Below are positions 36,418-46,419 of a stretch of DNA of 64,000 nt, piece after piece. Each line of letters starts with the position of its first letter. Position 1 is the first letter of the stretch. The DNA is taken from contig NZ_JAHWXM010000001.1 of the NCBI RefSeq assembly GCF_023091225.1, positions 682,001 to 746,000 of the forward strand, in the 5' to 3' direction. Source of the DNA: Microbacterium galbinum. Its GTDB lineage: Bacteria > Actinomycetota > Actinomycetes > Actinomycetales > Microbacteriaceae. The translations under genes and the position numbers were made by a program. The notes below the pieces were generated by a model that saw only the letters and a list, made by a program, of their open reading frames with translations, was not told the origin of the DNA and did not search any database.

Positions 36418-36464
36418 GATCTCTCCATTGTACGAGCGGGAGACGGCTCCTCCGGGCTGACGCG

Positions 36465-37181
36465 TCAGTCCGACTCGACGAAGCGCACGCCAGAGCTCTT
36501 CGTCCCGAACGATGCCTCGTTCAACGCCGTCTTCGCCGCGTTCGTCGCGACGGATCCGCCGTACCCACGACGAGCGAGCTGTCCGAGCAGACGCCGGAGA
36601 GCGGTGTCGTGGTCGAGGCGGCTGAGCGAGCGGGCCTTGGTGCGAGCGAACTCCAGCGCGCGCTCCGCGTCGTCGTCCGGCAGTTCGTCGAGCGCTGCGG
36701 CGATCACGTCGCGCGGGATCCCGCGCTGCGAGAGCGAGCGGGAGATGGCGACGCGACCCTGGCCCTTGCGATCGACCCCCGCGGCCACGAGCATCTGCGC
36801 GAGCTCGTGATCGTCGAGGTACCGGCGCCGGAGGAAGTCGTCGATGACGTCGTCGATCTGTGTGCCATCGAGCCCGTGAGTCCTCAAGACCTGCCGGGCC
36901 TCGGAGACCGACAGCGATCGAGTACGGAGCTTGCGCACCAGACTCTCTGCGGCCGCTTTTCGAACCTCGACCGGGTCCAGCGCATCGTCGCCGGGAATTC
37001 GGTCGTCGACGAACGACACGAGTGAGACGGAAGCGGATACTGGAGCGGGTGGCTCCACCGCTGTATCGGGAGTCTTCGCGGTCGCGGTCGGCGGGGTGAC
37101 GCCCCGCGCTCCGAAAAGAGGGATGACGGGGGCGACCCGCCCGATGTCCTGATGCGGACCGCCCCCGTTCTCACCGTTCAT
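36465..37181 (-). CDS. recX: regulatory protein RecX
   Basis: 238 residues. The C-terminal 150 residues carry the three-helix repeats of RecX ([61 protein letters not shown]). The first 80 residues are Ala/Pro/Val-rich and not conserved. RecX limits RecA filament growth. Its ATG is 2 bp after the recA stop, so the two share one mRNA and the SOS response. Confidence 0.93.
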   Translation of the reverse strand: MNGENGGGPHQDIGRVAPVIPLFGARGVTPPTATAKTPDTAVEPPAPVSASVSLVSFVDDRIPGDDALDPVEVRKAAAESLVRKLRTRSLSVSEARQVLRTHGLDGTQIDDVIDDFLRRRYLDDHELAQMLVAAGVDRKGQGRVAISRSLSQRGIPRDVIAAALDELPDDDAERALEFARTKARSLSRLDHDTALRRLLGQLARRGYGGSVATNAAKTALNEASFGTKSSGVRFVESD

Positions 37182-37183
37182 GA

Positions 37184-38233
37184 TCAGGCCGGGCGACGCT
37201 CGGCGAGCTCATCTGCCGGAGCCGCGGGAGCAGCCGCGCCACCAATGCCGAGCTTCTGCAGGATCTGCGTCTCAATGGCGAGTGCCACGTCGGTGTTGTT
37301 CAGCAGGAACGTACGGGCGTTCTCCTTGCCCTGGCCGAGCTGGTCACCGTCGTAGGTGTACCACGACCCCGACTTCTTGACGATTCCGTGCTCGACGCCG
37401 AAGTCGATCAGGCTACCCTCGCGCGAGATGCCCACTCCGTAGAGGATGTCGAACTCCGCCTGCTTGAAGGGCGGGGCCATCTTGTTCTTGACGACCTTCA
37501 CGCGGGTACGGTTACCCACCGCGTCGGTGCCGTCCTTCAGGGTCTCGATACGACGGATATCGAGGCGAACCGATGCATAGAACTTGAGCGCCTTACCACC
37601 GGCGGTCGTTTCGGGAGAGCCGAAGAACACACCGATCTTCTCGCGCAGCTGGTTGATGAAGATCATCGTGGTGTTGGTCTGGTTAAGACCACCGGTGAGC
37701 TTGCGAAGCGCCTGCGACATCAGTCGCGCCTGCAGACCCACGTGCGAGTCGCCCATCTCACCTTCGATCTCGGCGCGGGGCACGAGCGCTGCCACGGAGT
37801 CGATGACGATCAGATCGATGGCACCGGAGCGCACGAGCATGTCGGCGATCTCGAGCGCCTGCTCACCCGTGTCGGGCTGCGAGACGAGCAGTGCGTCGAT
37901 GTCGACGCCGAGCTTGGCGGCGTAATCGGGGTCGAGCGCGTGCTCGGCATCGATGAACGCCGCGATACCACCGGCGCGCTGGGCGTTGGCGATCGCGTGC
38001 AGCGTGAGCGTGGTCTTACCCGAGGACTCCGGGCCGTAGATCTCGACGATGCGGCCACGCGGGAGGCCTCCGACGCCGAGAGCGACGTCGAGGGCGATGG
38101 AGCCGGTGGGGATGACTGCGACGGGTGCGCGCTCGTCGCTGCCCAGCCGCATGACCGAGCCCTTTCCGAACTGGCGGTCGATCTGGGCGAGTGCGGTCTC
38201 GAGGGACTTCTCGCGGTCGGCGGGAGATGGCAT
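37184..38233 (-). CDS. recA: recombinase RecA
   Basis: 349 residues. The Walker A motif is GPESSGKT (67-74). Walker B is in [13 protein letters not shown]. The L1 and L2 DNA-binding loops are intact ([40 protein letters not shown]). RecA pairs homologous DNA and triggers LexA self-cleavage. No intein is present. The start ATG at 38233 ([17 protein letters not shown]) fits homology. A long leader of about 200 bp holds an SOS box at 38432. Confidence 0.98.
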   Translation of the reverse strand: MPSPADREKSLETALAQIDRQFGKGSVMRLGSDERAPVAVIPTGSIALDVALGVGGLPRGRIVEIYGPESSGKTTLTLHAIANAQRAGGIAAFIDAEHALDPDYAAKLGVDIDALLVSQPDTGEQALEIADMLVRSGAIDLIVIDSVAALVPRAEIEGEMGDSHVGLQARLMSQALRKLTGGLNQTNTTMIFINQLREKIGVFFGSPETTAGGKALKFYASVRLDIRRIETLKDGTDAVGNRTRVKVVKNKMAPPFKQAEFDILYGVGISREGSLIDFGVEHGIVKKSGSWYTYDGDQLGQGKENARTFLLNNTDVALAIETQILQKLGIGGAAAPAAPADELAERRPA

Positions 38234-38431
38234 GTCGTGCTCCTTCTGCTTCGCGTGGTGCCGCCTGTAGGCTGTCGCGGCGCTTCCGGCTGGAAGCAAC
38301 TCTCCGACAAGGCGTATGGCTCGGTGGCCATGTCTTCACCGTACGAGGAGCCTCCGACATTGCGTCGTCGAGTCACACGAACAGTGGAAAACACGAACGT
38401 CTGAACCACTGTGCAGAAGACTACGCCCGCT

Positions 38432-38447
38432 TCGAACGAATATTCGA
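38432..38447. promoter_or_regulatory. SOS box (LexA site) of recA
   Basis: TCGAACGAATATTCGA matches the actinobacterial/Gram-positive SOS pattern TCGAAC-N4-GTTCGA with one change. It contains a perfect TCGAA-N6-TTCGA inverted repeat. It lies about 200 bp upstream of recA, in the gap after DUF3046. Confidence 0.7.
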
Positions 38448-38502
38448 CGACACGCCGCATCCCGGCATCCGATCTCGACATTGATCGAACGCATGCGCGA
38501 AT

Positions 38503-38727
38503 TCAGCGCCGACGCGGCTCCAGCCGGCCGGCACCGTGCCGTCGGTTCTCGGGCACTTCCATCTCGTCGCAGAGCGCGAACCAGATCTCTCGCGGGGGCA
38601 TCCCCGCAGCCAGAGCCTCTTTCGCCGTGCGACCGGCGAGCGGGGTCAGCACCAGATCGTTCAACACCGACGACGTGCGGCCGGGGAACTCGTCCTCGAC
38701 GGCACGCAGGAACTCACTTCGACGCAT
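38503..38727 (-). CDS. DUF3046 protein
   Basis: 74 residues starting MRRSEFLRAVEDEFPG, with LNDLVLTPLAGRTAKEAL and REIWFALCDEMEVPE. This is the standard small actinobacterial DUF3046 protein found next to recA. Its function is unknown. It lies 24 bp after the stop of the ClgR-like regulator and probably shares its mRNA. No Shine-Dalgarno is evident. Confidence 0.88.
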   Translation of the reverse strand: MRRSEFLRAVEDEFPGRTSSVLNDLVLTPLAGRTAKEALAAGMPPREIWFALCDEMEVPENRRHGAGRLEPRRR

Positions 38728-38751
38728 CGCGCAACGACGGGGTGCGTGGGA

Positions 38752-39060
38752 TCAGTGGAGCGAGAGCTCGGGCTCGATCGAGGCGACCAGATCGTCGGGA
38801 ACGACGTCGGGGAACACCTGGATGCCCTCGAGCACGGAGATGCGATCTCCGACCTCGCGCATGATGGTGGAGATGGGGACGTCGAGCGCATCGGCGACGG
38901 AGGCGAGGATCTCGCTCGACGCTTCCTTCTGACCGCGCTCCACTTCGCTCAGATAGCCGAGCGCTACGGAAGCCTTGCTCGCGACCTGCCGAAGGGTGCG
39001 CCCCTTCTGCAGACGGAAGTCCCTCAGCACATCGCCGATTTCCTGTCGTACAAGAATCAT
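38752..39060 (-). CDS. clgR: XRE-family regulator, ClgR-like
   Basis: 102 residues. The helix-turn-helix (about 8-62) is LRDFRLQKGRTLRQVASKAS with VALGYLSEVERGQKEASSEI as turn and recognition helix. The C-terminus is short and acidic. The sequence and the cinA-clgR-recA neighbourhood match ClgR, which activates clp protease genes under stress in actinobacteria and is itself degraded by Clp. The ribosome site GGAGGAGG is very strong. The likely -10 box is at 39112. Confidence 0.85.
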   Translation of the reverse strand: MILVRQEIGDVLRDFRLQKGRTLRQVASKASVALGYLSEVERGQKEASSEILASVADALDVPISTIMREVGDRISVLEGIQVFPDVVPDDLVASIEPELSLH

Positions 39061-39111
39061 CGGAACCTCCTCCCCAATCGGTTTCTCGGAGTCTCCCCCG
39101 AAGTGATGGCC

Positions 39112-39117
39112 AGTATA
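39112..39117 (-). promoter_or_regulatory. likely -10 box of the ClgR-like gene
   Basis: The minus strand reads TATACT about 50 bp before the ATG. The region around it is visibly A/T-rich compared with its surroundings (39061-39201). No good -35 was seen. Confidence 0.4.
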
Positions 39118-39201
39118 ACCTCGCCGACCTTCATAAAATCTACAACTGCACTCTGTGGTTTGAGTGTGAGCACGAAATCAGTAACCTCGTCGCGACGGCG
39201 A

Positions 39202-39687
39202 CTATTCCCGGGATAGCTCTCGGAGCATCTCGAGGGCGGCTCGAACGGACGCCGACCGGATCCGATTCCGGTCACCGGGGAAGAGGAACGATCGCGCCTC
39301 GATGCGCTCCGGCGTGGCGACGGCGATGTGCACGGTTCCGACCGATTGCCCGTCGGGCGAGACGGGGCCGGCGATTCCCGTCGTCGCGACGCCGACCGCC
39401 GCGTCGATGCCGTCCACACTCACGGCGTGCCGGACGCCCCGCGCCATCTGGCGTGCGACCTCCGGATGCACGGGGCCCTCTCGGTCGAGGAGCGACTCGT
39501 CCACCCCGAGCAGCGTGTGCTTGACCGGCGTCGCATACGCCACCACTCCTCCGAGGACCACGGAGGACGCACCCGGCACGCCGACGAGTTCGGCGATCAC
39601 CGCCCCGCCCGTGAGCGATTCCGCCACGCCGAGTGTCCAGCCGCGACGCCCGAGCGTCTCGATCACGGATGCCGCGAGGTCGGTCAT
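39202..39687 (-). CDS. cinA: CinA C-terminal domain protein (nicotinamide-nucleotide amidohydrolase)
   Basis: 161 residues, the stand-alone PncC/CinA-C form. Motifs are GVAESLTGGAVIAEL (about 19-33, catalytic Ser), GGVVAYATPVKHTLLGV and VGVATTGIAGPVSPDG. It deamidates NMN for pyridine-nucleotide recycling. The ATG overlaps the pgsA stop by 4 bp (ATGA). The N-terminal MoCF-like domain of long CinA proteins is absent, which is normal in this lineage. Confidence 0.92.
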   Translation of the reverse strand: MTDLAASVIETLGRRGWTLGVAESLTGGAVIAELVGVPGASSVVLGGVVAYATPVKHTLLGVDESLLDREGPVHPEVARQMARGVRHAVSVDGIDAAVGVATTGIAGPVSPDGQSVGTVHIAVATPERIEARSFLFPGDRNRIRSASVRAALEMLRELSRE

Positions 39688-40259
39688 CGACTCCGACGCG
39701 CCCCGCGCACCTGGGCGACGACGTAGTCGATCCCGCTCCAGATGGTCAGCACCAGCACCACGAGCATGAGCACGAAGGTGATGAGGGTCCAGGCGGGAAG
39801 GCCGATCACCACGTGCAGAGGCATCAGCGCCCAGGCCAGAGCGACACCCTGCACAGCGGTCTTCACCTTGCCCATCCACGCCGCCGCGACGACGTGCTCG
39901 TTGACGATCATCAGGCGATGGATCGTGATGCCCCACTCGCGAACGAGGATGATCGCGACGATCCACCAGGACACCTCGCCGAGGATCGCGAGTCCGATGA
40001 AACCCGCGCCCGTCAACAGCTTGTCGGCGATCGGATCCCAGAGCTTGCCGAAATCGCTGACGATCTCGTAGCGGCGGGCGAGGTAGCCGTCGACCCAGTC
40101 GGTCGAGATGGCGAAGATGAACAGGATGGCGGCAGTCCAGCGCAGCGCGAGATCGGGAACCCCGTAGGTACCTCCGAGCAGGAGCAGTACGAAGAACACC
40201 ACCGCGAGCGGGATGCGCGCGATGGTGATCGCGTTGGGCAGCTGCCGAGGAATCGCCAT
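39684..40259 (-). CDS. pgsA: CDP-diacylglycerol-glycerol-3-phosphate 3-phosphatidyltransferase
   Basis: 191 residues with four to six hydrophobic helices. The CDP-alcohol phosphotransferase signature DG-x2-AR-x8-G-x3-D-x3-D is complete in DWVDGYLARRYEIVSDF continuing GKLWDPIAD (about 50-75). It makes phosphatidylglycerophosphate for membrane lipids. The pgsA-cinA pair follows ftsK, with a 1-bp overlap of the ftsK stop and the pgsA start. The membrane context and order match pgsA3 of mycobacteria. Confidence 0.93.
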   Translation of the reverse strand: MAIPRQLPNAITIARIPLAVVFFVLLLLGGTYGVPDLALRWTAAILFIFAISTDWVDGYLARRYEIVSDFGKLWDPIADKLLTGAGFIGLAILGEVSWWIVAIILVREWGITIHRLMIVNEHVVAAAWMGKVKTAVQGVALAWALMPLHVVIGLPAWTLITFVLMLVVLVLTIWSGIDYVVAQVRGARRSR

Positions 40260-43024
40260 CAGTCGCGTCCCGTCAGGCCCCAGGCGTCTTCATCGCCCTC
40301 GGCCTCGACGACGGGAAGACCCTCGAACTGCGCGTCGAGAGGATCGGAGGCCATCGCCGCCGCCGGTGCCGGGGCGGGAGCCGCCGGCCCCGCGTTGGGC
40401 GTCGCGGGAACATCCTCACCGCGCAGCTTCGCCATCACTCCCCCGAGCTGCTCCGCCGTGACGAGCACGTCACGAGCCTTGGAACCCTCGGACGGGCCGA
40501 CGATCTCGCGCGACTCGAGCAGATCCATCAGGCGTCCGGCCTTGGCGAAGCCGACGCGGAGCTTGCGCTGCAGCATCGAGGTCGAACCGAACTGCGAGGA
40601 GACGACCAGCTCGGCGGCGGCCAACAGCAGCTCGAGGTCGTCGCCGATGTCTTCGTCGACCTCCTTCTTGCGCGGCTCCAGCGCCTCCTGGACGTCGTTG
40701 CGGTACTCGGGCCGGGCCTGTCGCGTCACGTGCTTGACGACCGCGTCGATCTCCTTCTCGTCGACCCACGCACCCTGCAGACGGAACGGCTTCGAGGAAC
40801 CCATCGGCGAGAACAGTGCGTCACCCTGTCCGATGAGCTTGTCGGCGCCGGGGCTGTCGAGGATCACGCGGCTGTCGGTGACGCTCGTCACCGCGAACGC
40901 GAGACGGGATGGCACGTTGGCCTTGATCAGGCCGGTCACCACGTCGACGCTCGGGCGCTGGGTCGCGAGCACCAGGTGGATGCCGGACGCACGGGCGAGC
41001 TGGGTGATGCGCACGATCGAGTCCTCGACGTCGCGCGGGGCGACCATCATGAGGTCGGCGAGCTCATCGACCACGACGAGGAGGTACGGATACGGCTTGA
41101 GCACGCGCTCGCTGCCGACGGGTACCTCGACCTCGCCGGCGCGCACCGCGCGGTTGAAGTCGTCGATGTGACGGAATCCGAACGACGCGAGGTCGTCGTA
41201 CCGCATGTCCATCTCCTTGACGACCCACTGCAGCGCCTCGGCCGCCTTCTTCGGGTTGGTGATGATCGGAGTGATCAGGTGCGGCACACCCGCGTAGCTG
41301 GTGAGCTCGACGCGCTTCGGGTCGATCAGCACCATGCGTACGTCCGCCGGGCGCGCACGCATCAGCAGGCTCGTGATCATCGAGTTCACGAAGCTGGACT
41401 TTCCGGAACCGGTGGAACCGGCGACCAGGAGGTGGGGCATCTTCGCCAGGTTCGCGATGACGATGTTGCCGCCGACGTCCTTGCCCACGCCGATCGTCAT
41501 CGGGTGCGTGCTCTTCTGCGCGGCCGGTGAGCGGAGCACGTCGCCGAGCGCGACCATCTCCTTGTCGGCGTTCGGGATCTCGATACCGATCGCGCTCTTA
41601 CCGGGGATCGGCGAGAGGATGCGCACGTCGTTCGAGGCGACGGCGTAGGCGAAGTTGTTGCTCAGCTGCAGGATCTTCTCGACCTTGACGCCGTGGCCCA
41701 CCTCGACCTCGTACTGCGTCACCGTCGGTCCGCGCGAGAAGCCGGTGACCTTCGCGTCGACCTTGAACTGCGTGAGCACGCTGGTGATCTGTTCGATCAC
41801 CTTGTCGGTTGCCTCGGAGCGCATGACCGGGGGCGGTCCCTCGACCAGGAGGCCGGGCGACGGGAGGATGTACGGCGCGACCGGCGCCTGGGGGCCGCGG
41901 TCTCCCGGGCCCTCGGTCCCGAAGCCGTCGAGGCCCGGGAGCTCGGGCACCTCGCCGGTGTCGGAATCGTCGTCGAGAAGGGCCGTCGTCTGCTGCTCGG
42001 CGAGGGAATCGGCGACGGAGCGCACGTCGGACAGAACCTCGGTGGCGGAGTCGTACGGGTTCTCGACGACGACGGCCTGGTCGTATGCCGGGGTCGGCTC
42101 CGCCGTCGAGAGGAGCGCAGTGATGTCGTCGGAGCCGAGGGTGCCCTCGTCGGGGTCCTCCTCGCGGCCGCTCTTGTTGCGGCGCCACCAGGGCAGGACG
42201 TTCTCGTCGTCGGTCTTGTCGGCATCGTCGATCTCGGGCGTCTCCGCCTTCGGCTCCGGGCGCTCGGCGTCGAACATCCAGGCGTAGAGGTCGCCGAGGC
42301 GTCGCCCGATGCGGTTGGGCGGCGTCTTGGTGAGGATGAGGATGCTCAGCACGATGATGAGCCCGAGCACGACGTACGCCACGGCGGGATGCACCAGCGC
42401 GAGCGGCTCACCGACGAGCCAGCCACCGAGGCCTCCGCCTTCACTGACAGCCGTCGGTCCCTGACTCGGCTGCGGTCGTGTGACCCCGCCCGCGCCGCTC
42501 GGAGCACCGGCGGCGACATGGCTGATGCCCGCGAGGGCGAGCACGAAGAGACCGAAACCGATTCCGATGCGTCCGTTGTCGTGCACCGAGGAAGGATGGC
42601 GGAAGAGCCAACCGGCGAGCAGGAGCAGGAGCACCGGCATGAAGAAGGCGATCCGCCCGACGAGCATCCCCACCGAGTACGCACTGATGTTGGCGGCGAC
42701 CTCGTTGCCGATGAAGAACCACTCGTTCACCGCACCGAGGATCGCCAGCAGCACCAGCAGGAACGGGAAGCCGTCACGACGGTCGTCCTTCTCCAGCGTC
42801 TCCGGGCCGAAGGCGCGGAAGAGCCCACCCACACCGTGTGCGAGCCCCGTCCACGCCCGGACCGCCACCGGCGGCTTGTCGAGCTCGTCGATGTACTTCT
42901 TCGGGACGGGCTTCTTCGCTGCCGGCTTCTTTGGCGCAGGCGAGGCTTGGGGAGCCGCCCGCCGCGAGGGGCGGGACGGCGCGCTCCCGGACGCGCGCTC
43001 GGACTTGGTCGTACTCCTGGCCAT
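40259..43024 (-). CDS. ftsK: DNA translocase FtsK
   Basis: 921 residues. Four to five N-terminal transmembrane helices lie at about 90-250, after a basic, Ala/Pro/Lys-rich tail. An acidic linker covers about 270-400. The motor has Walker [14 protein letters not shown] (about 535-547), and [13 protein letters not shown] as Walker B. The C-terminal gamma winged helix ([20 protein letters not shown]) reads KOPS/FRS sequences. FtsK pumps chromosome DNA through the closing septum and activates dimer resolution. Length and order (dapA-rnj-ftsK) are typical. Confidence 0.96.
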   Translation of the reverse strand: MARSTTKSERASGSAPSRPSRRAAPQASPAPKKPAAKKPVPKKYIDELDKPPVAVRAWTGLAHGVGGLFRAFGPETLEKDDRRDGFPFLLVLLAILGAVNEWFFIGNEVAANISAYSVGMLVGRIAFFMPVLLLLLAGWLFRHPSSVHDNGRIGIGFGLFVLALAGISHVAAGAPSGAGGVTRPQPSQGPTAVSEGGGLGGWLVGEPLALVHPAVAYVVLGLIIVLSILILTKTPPNRIGRRLGDLYAWMFDAERPEPKAETPEIDDADKTDDENVLPWWRRNKSGREEDPDEGTLGSDDITALLSTAEPTPAYDQAVVVENPYDSATEVLSDVRSVADSLAEQQTTALLDDDSDTGEVPELPGLDGFGTEGPGDRGPQAPVAPYILPSPGLLVEGPPPVMRSEATDKVIEQITSVLTQFKVDAKVTGFSRGPTVTQYEVEVGHGVKVEKILQLSNNFAYAVASNDVRILSPIPGKSAIGIEIPNADKEMVALGDVLRSPAAQKSTHPMTIGVGKDVGGNIVIANLAKMPHLLVAGSTGSGKSSFVNSMITSLLMRARPADVRMVLIDPKRVELTSYAGVPHLITPIITNPKKAAEALQWVVKEMDMRYDDLASFGFRHIDDFNRAVRAGEVEVPVGSERVLKPYPYLLVVVDELADLMMVAPRDVEDSIVRITQLARASGIHLVLATQRPSVDVVTGLIKANVPSRLAFAVTSVTDSRVILDSPGADKLIGQGDALFSPMGSSKPFRLQGAWVDEKEIDAVVKHVTRQARPEYRNDVQEALEPRKKEVDEDIGDDLELLLAAAELVVSSQFGSTSMLQRKLRVGFAKAGRLMDLLESREIVGPSEGSKARDVLVTAEQLGGVMAKLRGEDVPATPNAGPAAPAPAPAAAMASDPLDAQFEGLPVVEAEGDEDAWGLTGRD

Positions 43025-43091
43025 GCCCTCACGTTACGGCCCACGGCCGACATTCCCGCGTATCGACGCGGCTTTCAGCCGATCCCGCTGA

Positions 43092-44768
43092 TCACGCCTC
43101 GATCACGAGGGGGACGATCATCGGACGGCGACGCAGACGCTGGTTGACCCACCGGCCGATCGTGCGACGCACGACCTGAGAGAGCGCATGGGTGTCGCGC
43201 ACACCGTTGCCGGAGGCCTCCTTGAGCGCGGCGACGATCTTCGGCGTCACGTCGTCGAAGACCGAGTCGTCCTCGGCGACACCGCGCGCGTGGATCTCCG
43301 GCCCGGAGATGATGCGTCCGGTCGCGGCATCCACCACCACGATGACCGAGATGAAGCCCTCCTCGCCCAGGATCCGACGGTCCTTGAGATCGGCATCCGT
43401 GATCTCGCCGACCGTCGAGCCGTCGACGTACACGAAGCCGAGGTCGAGCTGTCCGACGACCGACGCCACGCCGTCGCGCAGGTCGATGACGGTGCCGTTG
43501 GAGGCGATGATCGTGCGCTCCTCGGCGATCCCCGTGTCCTGCGCCAGCTTGGCGTTCGCGATGAGGTGACGGTACTCGCCGTGCACCGGCAGCACGTTCT
43601 TGGGCTTGAGGATGTTGTAGCAGTAGAGCAGCTCCCCCGCCGCGGCGTGTCCCGAGACGTGCACGCGGGCGTTCGCCTTGTGCACGACGTTCGCACCGAG
43701 CTTGGTGAGGCCGTCGATCACGCGGTAGACGGCGTTCTCGTTGCCCGGGATGAGGCTCGAGGCGAGGATGACGGTGTCGCCCTCGCTGACCTCGATCGCG
43801 TGATCCATGTTCGCCATGCGGCTGAGCACCGCCATCGGCTCGCCCTGCGAACCGGTCGACATGTAGACGATCTGCTCGTCGGGGAGGTCGCGCGCCTTCT
43901 TGAAGTCGATGAGCACGCCGGCCGGCACCTTCAGGTACCCGAGCTGCTCGGCGATGGTCATGTTGCGCACCATGCTGCGGCCGAGGAACGCCACGCGCCG
44001 CCCGTGGGCGTGGGCCGCGTCGATGACCTGCTGCACGCGATGCACGTGGCTCGAGAAGCTCGCGACGATCACACGGCGCGGCGCTTTGCCGATCACCTGG
44101 TCGAGCACCGGGCCGATCGACCGCTCGGTCGGGGTGAAGCCCGGCACATCCGCATTGGTCGAGTCCACCAGGAAGAGGTCGACTCCCTCCTCTCCCAGGC
44201 GCGAGAACGCGCGGAGATCTGTGATGCGTCCGTCGAGCGGCAGCTGGTCCATCTTGAAGTCACCGGTGGCGAGCACCATGCCCGCCGGCGTGCGGATGGC
44301 GACGGCCAGAGCGTCGGGGATGGAGTGGTTCACGGCCACGAACTCGAGATCGAAGGGGCCGACCTTCTCCTGCTGGCCTTCCTTGACCGTCAGCGTGAAC
44401 GCCTTGATGCGGTGTTCCTTCAGCTTCGCCTCGACGAGCGCCAGGGTCAGACCCGACCCGATCAGGGGGATGTCGCCCTTGAGACGCAGGAGGTACGGAA
44501 CGGCGCCGATGTGATCTTCGTGCCCGTGCGTGAGCACGACGCCGACGATGTCGTCGAGGCGGTCGCGGATCGGTTCGAAGTCCGGAAGGATCAGATCGAC
44601 GCCGGGCTGGTGCTCCTCGGGGAAGAGCACACCGCAGTCGACGATCAGGATCTTGCCGTCGTACTCGAACATCGTCATGTTCCGACCGATCTCGCCGAGA
44701 CCGCCGATCGGGATGACCCGCAGCGTTCCTTCGTCGAGAGCGGACGGTTCGGCCAGGGGAATGGACAT
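43092..44768 (-). CDS. rnj: ribonuclease J
   Basis: 558 residues. Metallo-beta-lactamase core with HGHEDHIGA (metal ligands, about 80-88), a beta-CASP domain with VDSTNADVPGF and SFSSHVHRVQQV, and the C-terminal VPVHGEYRHL and dimer domain. It degrades and matures RNA with 5'-exo and endo activity. It sits between ftsK and dapA as in most actinobacteria. The ATG lies 53 bp after the dapA stop, so the three genes dapA-rnj-ftsK may be co-transcribed. An RNA-decay partner, pnp, is also in this window. Confidence 0.96.
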   Translation of the reverse strand: MSIPLAEPSALDEGTLRVIPIGGLGEIGRNMTMFEYDGKILIVDCGVLFPEEHQPGVDLILPDFEPIRDRLDDIVGVVLTHGHEDHIGAVPYLLRLKGDIPLIGSGLTLALVEAKLKEHRIKAFTLTVKEGQQEKVGPFDLEFVAVNHSIPDALAVAIRTPAGMVLATGDFKMDQLPLDGRITDLRAFSRLGEEGVDLFLVDSTNADVPGFTPTERSIGPVLDQVIGKAPRRVIVASFSSHVHRVQQVIDAAHAHGRRVAFLGRSMVRNMTIAEQLGYLKVPAGVLIDFKKARDLPDEQIVYMSTGSQGEPMAVLSRMANMDHAIEVSEGDTVILASSLIPGNENAVYRVIDGLTKLGANVVHKANARVHVSGHAAAGELLYCYNILKPKNVLPVHGEYRHLIANAKLAQDTGIAEERTIIASNGTVIDLRDGVASVVGQLDLGFVYVDGSTVGEITDADLKDRRILGEEGFISVIVVVDAATGRIISGPEIHARGVAEDDSVFDDVTPKIVAALKEASGNGVRDTHALSQVVRRTIGRWVNQRLRRRPMIVPLVIEA

Positions 44769-44821
44769 GCTGTCTCCTCAGTCGGACACTCGGCGCGTCC
44801 GTTCGTTCATGGCGACGCGAC

Positions 44822-45799
44822 TCAGCGCGTCGTGCCGTGCACCTTGGGCAGGGCACCACCGGCGGCCGCGTTGCGGTCGGGGCGGAAGTTCGAGAAATCG
44901 GCGCCCGGGACGCCGGCGACGAGATCGAGCTCGTCTTCGATGAGTGCGGCCTCCCACTCCTCCGGCCCGACGAGCGGAAGACGCACGCGCGGGCTGGAGA
45001 TCCGGCCGAGGCCGTGGAGGATGTACTTGGCGGCGACCGTTCCGGGAACGTGGGTCATCACGGCGCGCACGAGGGGCTCAAGACGCTTGTGCTCGGCGGT
45101 CGCGGTGGCGAGATCGCCCCGATTCACGGCGTCGACGATCGTGCGGTACGGAGTCGCGGTGATGTTCGCGGTCACACCGATCAGGCCCGTCGCGCCGATG
45201 GCGAGGTGCGGGAGCACGTTCGCGTCATCACCCGAGAAGTACATGAGATCGGTCTGGTTGAGCACTCGGCTCACCTCGGAGAAGTCGCCCTTGGCGTCCT
45301 TCACCGCGAGGATGTTCGGGTGCTTCGCCAGGCGCAGGATGGTCTCGTACTTGATCGGCACACCGGTGCGCCCGGGGATGTCGTACAGGATCACCGGCAG
45401 GTCGGTGGCATCGGCCACCAGACGGAAGTGCGTGAGGATGCCGGCCTGAGTCGGCTTGTTGTAGTACGGCGTGACGATCATGATGCCGTCGGCGCCGGCC
45501 TTCTCGCTCGCCTTGTACAGCTCGATCGCGTGGGCGGTCTCGTTCGACCCGCCCCCCGTGATGATCTTGGCGCGACCGGCGGAGACGGACTTGCCGATCT
45601 CGACGAGCTTCAGCTTCTCGGGGTCCGTGAGGGTCGAGGTCTCGCCGGTCGTTCCCGTCACGACGACACCGTCAGCACCGGCGGTGATGACGTCATCGAT
45701 GTGCTTCTCGACGGCGGGCCAGTCGACTTCGCCGTCGGCCGTCATCGGAGTGACGAGCGCGACGAGAACCTGTCCGAAAGGGTTGCCCGAGTGCGTCAT
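44822..45799 (-). CDS. dapA: 4-hydroxy-tetrahydrodipicolinate synthase
   Basis: 325 residues, class I aldolase barrel. The Schiff-base Lys167 is in ILAVKDAKGD, the catalytic Tyr139 in VILYDIPGRTG, and the TTGETSTLT pyruvate motif at about 50-58. It condenses pyruvate with aspartate semialdehyde, the entry to lysine/DAP. The last 30 residues are an actinobacterial tail. The start is ATG at 45799, 6 bp after a TACTCT -10 box; an in-frame extension upstream has no homology. Confidence 0.96.
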   Translation of the reverse strand: MTHSGNPFGQVLVALVTPMTADGEVDWPAVEKHIDDVITAGADGVVVTGTTGETSTLTDPEKLKLVEIGKSVSAGRAKIITGGGSNETAHAIELYKASEKAGADGIMIVTPYYNKPTQAGILTHFRLVADATDLPVILYDIPGRTGVPIKYETILRLAKHPNILAVKDAKGDFSEVSRVLNQTDLMYFSGDDANVLPHLAIGATGLIGVTANITATPYRTIVDAVNRGDLATATAEHKRLEPLVRAVMTHVPGTVAAKYILHGLGRISSPRVRLPLVGPEEWEAALIEDELDLVAGVPGADFSNFRPDRNAAAGGALPKVHGTTR

Positions 45800-45805
45800 G
45801 CAACC

Positions 45806-45811
45806 AGAGTA
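45806..45811 (-). promoter_or_regulatory. -10 box of leaderless dapA promoter
   Basis: The minus strand reads TACTCT 6 bp before the dapA ATG. The divergent NUDIX promoter starts about 40 bp away. Confidence 0.5.
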
Positions 45812-45849
45812 TCGTCTCGGCCCGACCTCACGAGGACGCGGCCGCGAAC

Positions 45850-45855
45850 TAGGCT
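45850..45855 (+). promoter_or_regulatory. -10 box of leaderless NUDIX promoter
   Basis: TAGGCT lies 6 bp before the ATG at 45862. Confidence 0.55.
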
Positions 45856-45861
45856 CGTGGC

Positions 45862-46410
45862 ATGGCATGGGTCACTCACGAGTCCGACACCGTCTACGCC
45901 AACCGCTGGATCGAGGTACGCGAGGACAAGGTCACCGGCCCCGGCGGGGACGACGGCATCTACGGGGTCGTGCGGATGCAGCATCCCGCCGTCTTCGTGG
46001 TCGCGCTCGACGACGAGGAGCGCGTCTGTCTCGTCACCCTCGAGCGCTACACGACGGGGATCTCCGTCGAGGTGCCCGCCGGCGGCAGCGACGGCGAGGA
46101 TCCGCTCGTCGCCGCGCGACGCGAACTCCTCGAGGAGACCGGGTTCACGGCATCCGAATGGCACGAGCTCGGCATCATGAACGCGCTCAACGGCGTCGCG
46201 GATGCTCCGGAGCACGTCTTCCTGGCCCGTGGACTGACCGCGTCCGACCCCGCGACGGCCGCGGAGAGTCAGCGCGAGGAGGGCATCGACCAGGTCTCCT
46301 GGGTGCCGTTCGCCGATGCGCTCGCGATGATCGCCGAGGGACGCATCAGGGACGGCGAGACGATCGGTGCCCTCGCCCTCGCCGGTATCCGCCTGGGACG
46401 ATTCCGCTGA
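45862..46410 (+). CDS. NUDIX hydrolase, ADP-ribose pyrophosphatase-like
   Basis: 182 residues. The Nudix box is complete: GGSDGEDPLVAARRELLEET followed by GF (about 73-94). The PAVFVVALDDEERVCLV strand and the YTTGISVEVPAGG lead are typical of ADP-ribose/GDP-mannose pyrophosphatases (NudF group). It clears nucleotide sugars or ADP-ribose. It is divergent from dapA and convergent with the SDR gene (9-bp gap). Confidence 0.9.
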   Translation: MAWVTHESDTVYANRWIEVREDKVTGPGGDDGIYGVVRMQHPAVFVVALDDEERVCLVTLERYTTGISVEVPAGGSDGEDPLVAARRELLEETGFTASEWHELGIMNALNGVADAPEHVFLARGLTASDPATAAESQREEGIDQVSWVPFADALAMIAEGRIRDGETIGALALAGIRLGRFR

Positions 46411-46419
46411 GCCGGATCG

